A stretch of 64,000 nucleotides of DNA, from assembly GCF_029962835.1 (NCBI RefSeq), contig NC_080588.1, positions 17,378,001 to 17,442,000 of the forward strand. The letters are read 5' to 3'. A program made the position numbers and the translations under genes. The DNA comes from Magnolia sinica. Its lineage: Eukaryota > Streptophyta > Magnoliopsida > Magnoliales > Magnoliaceae. Positions within the stretch are counted from its first letter, which is position 1. Each line of letters starts with the position of its first letter. Under the pieces are notes generated by a model. The model was given only the letters and a program-made list of their open reading frames with translations, was not told the DNA's origin and searched no databases. Of the stretch, positions 23,849 to 34,379 are shown one piece after another.

Positions 23849-25399
23849 TGTAAGTGTTATTATGTTTAAAGCACATTTTACACCTGGTTTGTCAAATTTC
23901 GTCCTGTCAAAACAACTTAGCAAAGTGATCCTCAAATCAAGCTCATAATCAAGTTTAAGTCAAGATCATGATCAAGTTTAAGTTCAAGCTCAACTTCAAA
24001 ATCAAGTTCAAATTCAAGCTTAAGTTGAAGACCAAGTTAGATCAACTGAAAGATTCTAGTAGAAGATCAAGCTCCTTTGAAAACTTCAAGTTTCTAATCC
24101 TATAAAGTTCAGTACAAACGGGTATTTTAAACCCTAGAAAGACCTTACAAAATATATTTAAATTGAGTTTTTATACTTATAAATGATTGAGTTTCGATTA
24201 GCCTAAGTTTTGGCTCGACCAGTCTAAGAATTTCTCGACTAGTCCAAATAACAGCCGAAGTATAACAGAATTTCTATTAAATCTTCGACCAATCGAAGAT
24301 TCCTCAACTCGAAGTCTAGCAACCAAAATCAGTTCAGATTTAACTTGCTCGACCAGTTGAAGAGGTCCTTCGACTAGTCGAAGATCTATTAGATTTTATC
24401 CCGCTCGAAATTGAAAATTTGTTGGAACTGAATTCAGTGCTTTAAGCCAGTCGAAGGAACAAACTTTTTGCCTATAAATAGAGGTTCTTTCTCAATCCAA
24501 AAATACAATTCAAGCCTATTAGTATCCTTATTCAAGAGAGAGAGAAGTCTCATTTATTGTTGAGCTATCAAGCGGTATTTATAATTTTTTTATATCTTTT
24601 TCATTAATTCCTTCATCTCAAAACTCTACCATTTTGATTCTAAGAAGAGTATTTACTCTTATTGAGATTTAAGGGAATTAATGCAAATAGTCTTTGGTTT
24701 AATCTTAATTAAAATTAAATAGAACCCTGAACCTTTTCTATTGGACTGAACATTGAACATTCATCATTCAAGAAAAGCGTTCTTCAGCTACAGCTTTTTC
24801 TATGGTGAAGATAAATATTCTTTTTTACTTTGTATTTGGTTTTTCTAAGATAGCCAGAAAATCTCAGAGGTGGCTTTTCTGAGATAAGCCAGAAAATCTT
24901 AGTGAGGGGTTTCTTTGTTTGTGATAGCCCATTAAAATCACAACTGTATCAGATTTTAAGGTGACCCTGTGAAAATTTTATTCATAGTGAAAGACTAGAT
25001 TACGTGGTTAGTAATCTTAAGAGTGGAGTAGGTGTGGTTGTTTGAGAAAAGTTGTTGACATACCGAACCACTATAATTCTTGGTATTGTGTTGAATGTTT
25101 TTACTACTTTTGGAGTGAATAGTTGTAATTTCTTTTTATGCAAAAGTGGTGAATGTTTGTAATAGATAGTTTTATTTACTCTTGCTCAGTTTGAGATTTT
25201 GATTCTTATCATATTCGTGAAATAAGATTGTCCTGCCTAACTTGTTTGGGTGAAGGTTGTCCTACGAATCAGTTTGAATCAACGTTTCAATATTAGTGCG
25301 ATTGATATATCTGATTTATTTATTTATTCAGTACTTTATTTGATTATTTGGCATTGTCCTATTCACTCCCCTCTAAGACTTCTTAAGCTCGCATTTTCA
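23849..25399 (+). repeat. 3' LTR of copia 1
   Basis: Starts TGTAAGTGTTATTATG and ends GCATTTTCA. About 1.55 kb, matching 15162-16836 with many substitutions and small indels. It contains the same CGACCAGTCGAAG-type motifs (about 24215-24390). Confidence 0.85.
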
Positions 25400-25944
25400 C
25401 CCTTCAGCTTATCTTATAAATCAAATCGGATACGCAGGTCATCTAAGAGCACCTATAAATATATTACCCACAGAAAGGCAGTACTCGCAGCTGTGGAGTC
25501 GAGTTACTGCTTATAGACCCGCAGACTCACTCCTTTTCAAATTTAATAATACAGGTTTGCCATTAAAATTGAGTGGGTCTTTACAATAATGAAATGGACC
25601 CACCTTGATTAAATATAGAGATCGACACCGTCCACTTTTGCTCGTATCCATTTTGATAAGGGGCCAAAAAATTACGTTGATCTGTGTGGCTGGTGGGCCG
25701 TATGAAGCGTTAACAATGTGTAATTCATGGATAGTTAAAAGTCATCTAGCTTCTCTGGTCCACTTGATCTTTTGATCCACGCCGATATTTTAGCCATTTC
25801 ATAATATTTCCATTAAATTCTCGATGGATACTGTGGATCGTGAATAATAGAAATGGCGTGACGTACGTATGTTCCCACATAGAAGTGCATGCGGTTGCTG
25901 CATAAGGGTAGGATTTTTTTAGTTGCACCCGCTGTCGTACCGTA
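25400..25944. other. Spacer with MITE-like fragments
   Basis: No gene seen. 25565-25670 contains GGACCCACCTTGATTAAATA and CACCGTCCACTTTTG, the diverged core of the foldback MITE group. Confidence 0.35.
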
Positions 25945-26420
25945 CGGAAGACAGCACTGCCCTTACCATGGGCCCACCTTGATGTGTGTATTCTGTATCC
26001 ACTCCGTCCATCTATTTTTCTAGATCATTTTAATGAAATTGGAAAATAATTAAAAAGATGTAAATATCAGGTGGACCATAATCTGGAAATCAATGGAGAC
26101 TAAGTATTGTATCATTAAAAACGTATATTGGCTCTCGAAAATGTTTACTAACTGTCTATGTGCCATCAAATTTATTGATAATGTCATATATCCTTGGATG
26201 AAGTTTAAAAAGAAATATCAACTTTATTGGGAACTTTCGTGGGCCATTAAAGGTAAATCACAGTTGTTTCATATTTGATGGTCCACCTGATAAATGTATA
26301 CGCGTCATTTTGTTGGGACCATGCCAAAAACTGATATAGACTAACGAATGGACGGCATTTACTGAGAATACACACATCAATGTGGGCCCTAACGGTAAGA
26401 ACAACACCGTTATGGTTTAG
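25945..26420. mobile_element. Foldback MITE, about 475 bp
   Basis: The left part (TTACCATGGGCCCACCTTGATGTGTGTATTC...CCGTCCAT) is matched in reverse complement by the right part (TTACCGTTAGGGCCCACATTGATGTGTGTATTC...GCCGTCCATT). AT-rich and non-coding between. Confidence 0.65.
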
Positions 26421-26469
26421 TCCAGCACCTCAATTAAGTTCCAGCAGGCAATAGACAATCATTATCTGT

Positions 26470-26775
26470 AGGTCGCTATGGGTCCGACCACGATGTATGT
26501 CTTTTATCCAATCCGTCCATCTATTTTGCTAGATCATTGTAGGCTATAGGCCAAAATTTGAGGTAGATATAAATCTCAATTGGACCACACCACAAGAAAA
26601 CAACAATGATTCAATTCCCACATGAGTATTCAGTTAGCACGGTTTCCTTCTGGTGTGGCTGGCCTGACATTTGGATATGCCTCAGTTTAAGCGCCATGGC
26701 CCAAAATGCTATAAAAGAATGGATGAATGGCGTGGATAATACAGATACATCATTGTGGGGCCCATATAACACAGA
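26470..26775. mobile_element. Foldback MITE, about 305 bp
   Basis: The left ATGGGTCCGACCACGATGTATGTCTTTTATCCAATCCGTCC is answered by the right end, whose reverse complement reads ATGGGCCCCACAATGATGTATCTGTATTATCCACGCC. Same core as its neighbour, but shorter. Confidence 0.6.
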
Positions 26776-26779
26776 AATG

Positions 26780-28015
26780 AAATAGACTCGATTCCAGCTT
26801 AGGTAGGGTCTTCATCGAGCATTAACTAGGCTTCAGCTAGAAGTTGGGGTCGAGCCTCCTAAAACCACATCGACCGTATCAATGATTTTTAAATCCGAAC
26901 GGAGATCATTCAAGGCACGAAATCGGAGGAGACCGGATTATGGCTCAGGTGGGGTTTAACAAGGTCAACTAAGGTTCAGTGGCCTTAACTCACACGATTC
27001 TGCTTGAAACTGCCGCCGAGCCTTTTAGGATAACGTCCAACATGACATTGGATTTTTAGCCTGAATGGTGGTAGTTGGAGGTGCTGAAATGGAGTATACC
27101 CGATTCTAGCTGGGGTGGGGTCAAGCGAGGACAACTAGTGTTTAGTGGCCTTAAGTGGGCCGAATTCGGTTCAAAATTTGTGTTGAGCCTCTTAGGACTA
27201 TGTCCAAGGTGTCATCAAATATTCTGGCCGATAGATGCTTGTTTGAGGCGTCTAAATGTATTCTCGAGTCAGGTAAAGTGTGATCAATTAGGGTTCGGTG
27301 GCCTTTCTTGGCCCCAATTGGGCTTGAAAGTGGCATCAAGACTTTTTTTTATGCACGCCCAGCACATCATTAAAATTTCAGTCTGAATGATGCTCGGTTG
27401 AGGCACTAGAATGAAGTAGACCCGATTCTGGCTTGGGTGGGGTAAGAGGGGTCAAGTAGGGTTCAGTGGCATTAACTAGCCCGGATTCAACTCAAAACTA
27501 GTGTCGATCCTCCCAGCACCACATCTGACATGTCAGTGAATTATCGGGTGGAGCAGGGCTCATTAAAAGCGTTGAAGCGTAGTAGACCCGACGCCAGCTC
27601 AGATGGCGTCAAACGGAGTAATCTTAAGGTTCAACGGTCATAAATGGCTCGAATTTAGCTTGAAACTGGTGTCGAGCCTCCAGGGGCTATGTTGGACGTG
27701 TCAATGGAATTTAAGCCTGAGCGGGGCTCGTTTAAGGTGCCGAGACTTAATATGCTCGATTCTTGCTAAGGTGGGGTCAAGCAAGGTCAACTGGGTTCAG
27801 TAGCCTTAACAAGCTCAGATTCCACTTAAAAATGATGTCGAGCCTCTTAAGACTACATCTGACATAACATTGATTTTTGGCCCGAACTGTGGTTGTTGGA
27901 GGTGCGGAAATGGAGTAGGCCTGATTCTGGCTTGTGTGGAGTCAAGCAAGGACAACTAGGGTTTAGTGGCCTTAAGAACGTTGGATTGAGCTCAAAATTG
28001 GTGTAGAGCTTCTTA
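26780..28015 (+). repeat. Satellite of about 165 bp, left block
   Basis: About eight imperfect tandem units with period 153-169 bp. Each begins near GTAGACCCGATTCTGGCT, then GGTGGGGTCAAGCAAGGTCAA, AGGGTTCAGTGGCCTTAAC, GTCGAGCCTCTTAGGACTA and TGATGCTCGTTTGAGG. Unit starts lie near 26784, 26930, 27090, 27243, 27412, 27577, 27745 and 27911. Open frames through it are artefacts. The array is cut at 28016 by a Harbinger-like insertion and resumes at 29873 and again at 52836. Confidence 0.85.
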
Positions 28016-29872
28016 GGGCCTGTTTGGGAGCGTGGATTTGAAACCTACTAGATTCGGAACCCCCTATTTTTGTTTGGCACATTGGATTTGGAACCCCCTG
28101 GATTATAAAATTTTTGTTTGGGAGTGTGGATTTGAAATCCCCTCAAATTTTATAGTATATTTGCATGAATATTTAAGGAGAGTAAGTAAATTATTTAAAA
28201 TACCCAAAGTGATTAAAATACACTACAACATAAATAATAGTTATAACAAGCCCATCAAAATATACACATTGGAAAAAAAAAGATGTAATTCCGAACTTCT
28301 GGTGAACCAGAAAAGTGGGCCCACTAAATTTCACCATTGTCATGTGTTAAGATAAACATATCTACTCCAATTTACCCATCCAGCATAATTGAGTGGTGAA
28401 GATTTCTTTTACATGCATGCAAGTAGCCCACACATTCTTCGTTGGGCCCGCTGTCAACGTGTGTGGTTTATCCACGCCGTTCATCCATTTTTCCAAGTAA
28501 TTTTAGGAGTTGAACCTAAAATTGAAGCATATATAAAGTTCAAGTGGAACATACCGTAGGAAACAATGGAAATATTAATTTCCACTGTTGAAACCTTTAC
28601 AAGGCATCCAGTGATGTTTATTTGTCAACCTGTTCTTAAGATCACACTGACATGTATGAAGTGAAAACACAATTATCAACTTGATCTAAAACTTCTGTGG
28701 CCCCCAGAACTTTTCAACAGTAGATGTTCAATTAATACTTTTTTCAATGGTGTGATCCACTTAGTTTTTTTATATGCTTTATTTTTAGGCTAACCTACTA
28801 AAAGTATATGATAAAACAAATGGACGGAGGGGATAATATGGATGAATGATAGTGGCCCTATAGTATATTTTAAAGAATTCACAGAGTCCGCATGAATAAG
28901 CTAAAATGTGGTGGCTTCGCAGGGATGGACGTTTCCAACTTGATTTTTATTGCAAAAAATAAAGTTCTTCAGGTTCCTCAATAATAGTTAGAAATCCACT
29001 CCGACTATAATATGAGTTATCTTATTTTAGGCATATAACCTAAATTTTAGGGCCATCGGTAGTTCCAGTTGATCATACAGTTAAAAACAGTGTGTAAAAG
29101 CAATTATAATGGTTGAATTTATTTTCATTCATATGGCCCACTTGAATGATATTTACCCCTAATTTTTTTTCTCAAATCTTAAATTTTAATGGGCTATATA
29201 ATGGCTGAATTACACCGTCCATATAATCATCGTGGTGGGACATATGAATAAAGTGTTCTCGTCCCTCCATTCACTGTTTAATTTGGTGTGGTCCATGTTA
29301 AGCCTAAATTAGTACAATATTTTGGTCATACGGATAAATTTTGACAAGTCATTACATAGTCAGAACAGATTTTGTATAACTATTTTAATGGGCCTTGCAA
29401 CTAATAAATTACAATTCATTCAAAAGAAAATGTTATAAACCAACCTTTACCGTCCGTCACCTTTGAATAAAATAGTCTGTCTCCTTCTATAACTCTGTAA
29501 CAGCGATCCGCAGCAACCTTCCGGCAGACTTTAGCGGCGTACGTAGCAACCTTCGCCGGTACTGGGAAGGTAATTGCCACAATGTTTTTTAAGAAGATGA
29601 ATATGCTTTTTTTAAGAAGATGAATGAGAGAGTTAGGGAAAATGGTTGCGTGCAAATTGGTTTTTAAAGAAACTTTCAAACGGTTGGATTTCCGACCGTT
29701 GAGCTACTTCAAAAAGCCAATCCAAGGTCGGAGTGTGGATTGCAAACCCCCAGATCGAGGGAATTGCTAACCCCCTGGATTACCAACCCCTAGTTACTTT
29801 ATGGTGCCAAACAGCCTGGGGATTGCCAATCCCCTCCGATCCCCTCCAATCCACGGTGCCAAATGACCCTTT
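28016..29872. mobile_element. Harbinger/Tourist-like non-autonomous element in the satellite
   Basis: It interrupts the satellite between CTTCTTA and TTAGGACTACGTCC, which are contiguous in other units (CCTCTTAGGACTA). The target duplication is therefore TTA. Ends are GGGCCTGTTTGGGAGCGTGGATT and, in reverse complement, AGGGTCATTTGGCACCGTGGATT. The left 130 bp contains internal repeats of the terminal sequence (TTTGGGAGTGTGGATTTGAAA). No transposase is seen. A foldback MITE is nested inside. Confidence 0.65.
28422..28875. mobile_element. Foldback MITE nested in the Harbinger-like element
   Basis: The left GTTGGGCCCGCTGTCAACGTGTGTGGTTTATCCACGCCGTTC and the reverse complement of the right end (AGGGCCACTATCATTCATCCATATTATCCCCTCCGTCC) are diverged inverted arms of the same MITE group. 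Confidence 0.5.
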
Positions 29873-29947
29873 AGGACTACGTCCAAGGCATCATTAAATA
29901 TTTGACCCAAATGATGCTCGTTTGAGGCTCCAAAATGGAGTGGTCCC
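29873..29947 (+). repeat. Satellite remnant between two insertions
   Basis: TTAGGACTACGTCCAAGGCATCATT...GATGCTCGTTTGAGGC...AAATGGAGTGGTCCC is the rest of the unit cut by the Harbinger-like element. It ends with GTCCC (29943-29947), the left target duplication of the gypsy element. Confidence 0.8.
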
Positions 29948-30428
29948 TGTTGCAGTCAAAATCTAGATCACCTTCCGCGTGGCCCTTATAACTCCAAGTC
30001 GCTTGCAAGCCTTGAACCTGCACAACAATGGTGAGCAAAGGAGACCCTGGTTTAAACAAAGGACTCTCCGATGCCTAAGTCAGGTCAAAAGAATCTGGGT
30101 CTAAGTTGAAGAGTAGAGGGAGAGTGCGAGCTGTTGCGTACCCGTTTCCTCATCACGAGATGCTATATATACCATCATGCTTAAGACAGGCATGTCCGCA
30201 TAACTTGGCACATCTTAGGGCATTTACCATATCATGCGGGTGATTTGGCCACCCAGTCGTTGTATAGTCGTGCGAACGTGAGCGGTTGAGTAACCGTAGC
30301 TAATCGTGCGATAATGGGACAACTCATAATCCTCCTCATAAGTAGACTCCGACCCGGGTCCCAAACCGACTATCTCGGCATCGAATTACTCCAAGCCGAG
30401 TACTTCAACCTTAGATCATTTCAAGATC
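29948..30428 (-). repeat. 3' LTR of gypsy 1, first part
   Basis: TGTTGCAGTCAAAATCTAG onwards matches the right LTR (52173). It is interrupted at 30428 by copia 2 and continues at 40896-41071, giving 657 bp in all. The last five bases, AGATC, are the target site of the nested element. Confidence 0.9.
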
Positions 30429-32277
30429 TGAAATGGCCTAGCTATACGTCCTAGAGGGGGGGGGGGTTGAATAGGACGATGCCAAAATAAAACTTTAACA
30501 GCGGAATAAAGTAAGATAGATAGCCAAATAAACTAAATCAAATCACAATGCTGAAATAAAAGTAACCTCACTAAACAAGTATTGAGAAGTTGATACGAAT
30601 TCAGTTCTAAGGACAACGTTATACCATAAAAACCAAAGGTTTATGGCAGGACAACCTTATTTCTAGAACGTCCTTTGTATCAAAAACTCAACCCAGAGAG
30701 GCATAAATAAATAGCAAGGAATTGAAATAAATTGCAGGAATTTAAAACTAAATTATTACAACATTCCCACTGTGCTTGAAATGTAAAATTTACAACATTC
30801 ACATCCACACATACATTCCACAAATCTGAATGAAAAGAGATATAAAACTTAAGCAAGCACTCAAACCATAAGACAAAGAGTTATAGTGGTCCGCCTGTGT
30901 GTACATCAACTGTTCAACAACAGCCACACAGCGCTACTCCACTCCTAATATCCTCACACAGGGGATATCAGCGTTCACTATGAAAGATAGGTTTTCCAGG
31001 TTCACCCAAAACCTTCACAATTGTGTTTTTCTCTGTGGGCTTACACAATTAAAAAATCCCTCTTCTGAGTTTTCTTAGCTCTCCTCAGATAACTAATATA
31101 ATGAGATTTTTTTTGGCAAATCCCAAAAAAAACCAAATGAAAGTAAATTACACAAACGTAAAATACTTAACTTTCTCCTTCGTTGTAGCAGCCCAGAAGA
31201 ACCAAGTCGGAGTAGAGATTTGAATGTCAAAGTTCAATGTCCAATACTCTCTTTGTAATGGTTCTAAGTTCTAATAGATTTTAAATTAAACAAATTGGGC
31301 GTAGCTCTATTTGATTTTGATTCCACGAAGACGGAATACAACAATTCCACTTTTCAAATAAGATTGGAATATAGGAACAAAATCAAATAAGAAAAGCTAA
31401 AGAAAGAGAATATTAAATATGCACACTTGGCTTAAAATGGAGCACAGACTTATCTCTCAGAAGGTCGAATTAAATTAGCTTCAATTTCCTGTTTTATTCT
31501 GAGATTCATGCTCTATTTATAGGTGAGTAAATCAAGTCTTCGACTGGTCTAAAGACCTCTACGACTAGTCGTAGAACCAACATATATTTGAAAATTCGGG
31601 CGCAATAAGATCTGACAGTTTCACGATTGGTCGTAGGTGGGCTACGACTAGTCATAGGTTCCCTTCGACTGGTCGTAGGTTTTACACGACTAGTCGAAGC
31701 TAGCCAATCTTCAACGCTGTACATTGAGTTGTAGCTCTACAACAGGTCGAAGAAACAGTCAACACTGTTCATACGACTAGTCGAACAAACCTTAAGACTA
31801 GTCGAAGCCAAACCGAAAATATCCAAATTTTGCAACAAACTTACGACTGATCTAGGAAATTCTTAGATAGGTCGAAGCAGTGCTAGGACTAGTCGAACAA
31901 AGTCTAGGATTAGTCTTAGAACAACCTAAACTCACCTATATAAAAACATATGAATTATGTATCCAGAATGGCCTACTCTAAAGGTCAACCTAAGGTCAGT
32001 CATACCTCAATAGTGAAGTAAGGACATTGAAACTTAGAGACAAGAGACCTTTGAAATTAGCAATGCTTGAAGTCTTGATGGAGCTCAAACTTGAAAGCTT
32101 CTTGAGATCTTCAAGTTGAACTTGAAAGCTTCTTGAGATTCTTGACTTGTGAACATTGCTTGTCAAACAAAGTTGATCTTGAGTAGAGCATTGTTCTTCA
32201 CAGATGCAAGCTTCATAACAGTGTCTTTGGCACCACAAATTTGACAATAAAAAGGGTTATAAACTATAGCACTTACA
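30429..32277 (-). repeat. 3' LTR of copia 2
   Basis: 1849 bp; on the minus strand it begins TGTAAGTGC and ends CCATTTCA. It has an 11-G run at about 30455-30466 (CCCCC tract in LTR orientation, within the conserved CCTATTCAACCCC...TCTAGG end). The CGACTAGTCG palindrome cluster lies at about 31535-31925. The LTR also contains the coding-like stretch 31996-32247, which is repeated at 40609-40860 and is not a gene. Confidence 0.9.
31535..31925 (-). promoter_or_regulatory. Palindromic CGACTAGTCG motif cluster in LTR U3
   Basis: At least eight copies or near copies of a 10-bp palindrome, CGACTAGTCG (also CGACTGGTCG, AGACTAGTCG), at 20-50 bp spacing. Clustered short palindromes in the LTR are described for Sireviruses and proposed as cis-regulatory sites. 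That function is inferred here. Confidence 0.55.
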
Positions 32278-32293
32278 ATCTCCCCCTTTGTCA
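32278..32293 (-). other. Polypurine tract of copia 2
   Basis: On the minus strand, GACAAAGGGGGAGAT directly precedes the TGTAAGTG start of the 3' LTR, nearly identical to that of copia 1. Confidence 0.85.
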
Positions 32294-32769
32294 AATAAGT
32301 GACAAAACACACTTCCAAGATATGTTACATAACACAGAATATCTGATTAAAGAATCATGCACCAGTTGTTATATCATGTACCAGTTGTTATCAACCGGCA
32401 TACGAACATGATCCTGCAAACCTGTAAATCAATATTCAACATAACATACAGTCCACTTCTGCACATACTCCCCCTGAGTAACATACAATGCTACTCCCTC
32501 CTCATAACATAATCATTCATTAGACACATCACATCCATATCCATTCTCCCCCTTTTTGTCACAATAGGACAAAGGAAGCATAGAACAGATGGCTGAGGAG
32601 AAATAAGGAAAGAGATATATGAGTGGAAACAAGACATGATATGATTAACCAGCATAAACAGCCCACATAATTCATATACAGAGCTAAGTAAAAAACAGCT
32701 ACAGTTTCAAAACCAGTTAAGCTAACACAAGAGTAATAAAGTTAAAACAAACTAGTAAATTGAAAAGAA

Positions 32770-33960
32770 CTAATCTGAACCAGATGAAGGAGCATGGATG
32801 GAAGGATCAAATTGATGCATGCCCTTGTTCAAGCGCCTAAGATATTTGTACATATACTTGAATTGTAAATCATGGGCAACAGACATGTTTTCCATCTTAA
32901 CATTCATATTCTCAACTTTATCTTCCAATGCACGTAGACGTGCATCAAACTCAGAAGGCTCATAATCTGGATCATTTCCAGAATCAGATTCAAGTTCTTC
33001 AAATATATCATCCATGTTGATATCATCAGGAGGAAGATCACTAGCTTCTTCCTCATGTTCAGCTTCAGCATTGCCACCACCAACACCTTGACCAGGAAGG
33101 AAATCAAGCTTCATCTTATTGATATTAGAACTGTTAAATATTAGATGATGGATAGGGGCCTCTCCAACCGGCATATCGATTAACATATGCGTAACCAACA
33201 CAGTCATCAAATAACCAAAAGGAATGTCACTGTGACCAGGATGTAGTCGAAACTGAATAATGGAGTGACAAATCAAGGATGGTAAACAAACATGAGCACC
33301 GCTAGCAATAGCATGAAGAACACGGACCATGAAGGAAGTCAATTCAGATTTATTACCCAATTGAGGATACAAGTTAGACACAAAGATTTTATGAAGAACT
33401 CTGTATTTGGATAACAGATATTTTAAAGGAAGCGCATTCCCTTTATGAGTCCATTGAACATCCAAATTGCATAAATCTTTAGTGAGCATACGATTTTCAG
33501 ATACAGAGAGTTTTTTAGATAAGTTATGGATAGGAATGCCCTCATCATTCACAGGAATTTCCATAAGAGCTGAAATTAAATAACGATCAACGTCAAATGG
33601 TCCTTCTCTTGTGGCTATCTTAAAAGATAAATTTTTCAATGAAAAATCACATATGCATGCATACATGGACTAAGCAATGGACCGGTATGCTGGCCCACCC
33701 TAATGTAATAAGTTATCCCAACCTACAGCTTGGAGCATAGGAAGGATATCAAAAGGAACAACATGATTAATAGCAATAGGATGTTCAACAATAAAATTAC
33801 GTAATCTGATGTCCCGAACATAGGATGGATCATCCTCGGGAGCCCGAAGATGATGCTTAGTAATAGGGGCTAATCTGGTGGAAGAAGGACCACGAGATGT
33901 TGTTTTTCTACCTTTAGATGTCATTTGCAACAAGGATTTCAAGGAAATGGAGAGTTGCAA
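32770..33960 (-). pseudogene. Extra 3' ORF of copia 2 (plant transposon-protein-like domain)
   Basis: One frame of about 395 codons with only two stops, both between 33667 and 33702. The N-terminal piece (86 codons) has a basic stretch (TSKGRKTTSRG). The main piece (298 codons) begins at YACICDFSLKNLSF. It contains SGAHVCLPSLICHSI and FRLHPGHSDIPFGYLM, an acidic region (ESDSGNDPDYEPSEFD) and a coiled coil of about 30 residues with Leu/Met/Val heptads (LRALEDKVENMNVKMEN). Conservation of this frame in both copia copies shows it is a genuine element gene. Similarity to the plant 'putative transposon protein' family is from memory; the role is unknown. Confidence 0.7.
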
Positions 33961-34124
33961 AGGAGAGAAATGGGTTTTCTTAAATCAGATTTTACCCAAG
34001 AAAAACTCCAAATCTCAACGAAATTTAAAATAGATAACTTCAAGAGTCAAATAGAAGAAATCTAGACATAAATCTACAAGAAAAATGTAAATGGAGTACT
34101 AACCTTGAAGATTTTGAAGGATGG

Positions 34125-34290
34125 GTTCAACTGGTCGTGCGTCGGCTCGAAGGAGAGAGAAGAAGAAATGAAGAAGATGAACCATTTTCCCAAATTATAA
34201 GAGATTCACGCGATTCACGACTGGTCGTGGATGTACATGACTGGTCGTAGCATGAATGGTTATGTGGATTCACGAATGGTCGAGTACCGG
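34125..34290 (-). promoter_or_regulatory. CGACTGGTCG-type motif cluster before the extra 3' ORF (copia 2)
   Basis: CAACTGGTCGTGCG, CACGACTGGTCGTGG, ATGACTGGTCGTAG and CACGAATGGTCGAG lie in the RNase H to 3' ORF interval. This is the equivalent position to 21846-21925 in copia 1. Confidence 0.4.
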
Positions 34291-34379
34291 CCAGAAAAAC
34301 TGATTTCCAGCATTATATTCAAAAATTTGAAAACAAATCAAGCAATTATATACACTATGATACAAATAGGCATAAATAA

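Larger units (their letters stand above)
15162..25399 (+). mobile_element. Decayed Ty1-copia retrotransposon, Sirevirus/Maximus-like (copia 1)
   Basis: Two LTRs of about 1.6 kb enclose a degenerate primer-binding site, gag, protease, integrase, RT, RNase H, an extra 3' ORF and a polypurine tract, in copia order. Gag type, LTR length and the extra ORF after RNase H fit the Sirevirus/Maximus lineage. Every coding region is interrupted by stops and frameshifts and the RT catalytic motif is altered, so the copy is dead. No target duplication is recognisable. It is the same family as the minus-strand copy at 30429-40890, but older by its damage. Confidence 0.85.

Noticed and set aside
31996..32247. 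83-codon frame duplicated at 40609-40860
   Set aside because: Both copies are the same part of the copia 2 LTRs; the frame is LTR sequence, not a gene.
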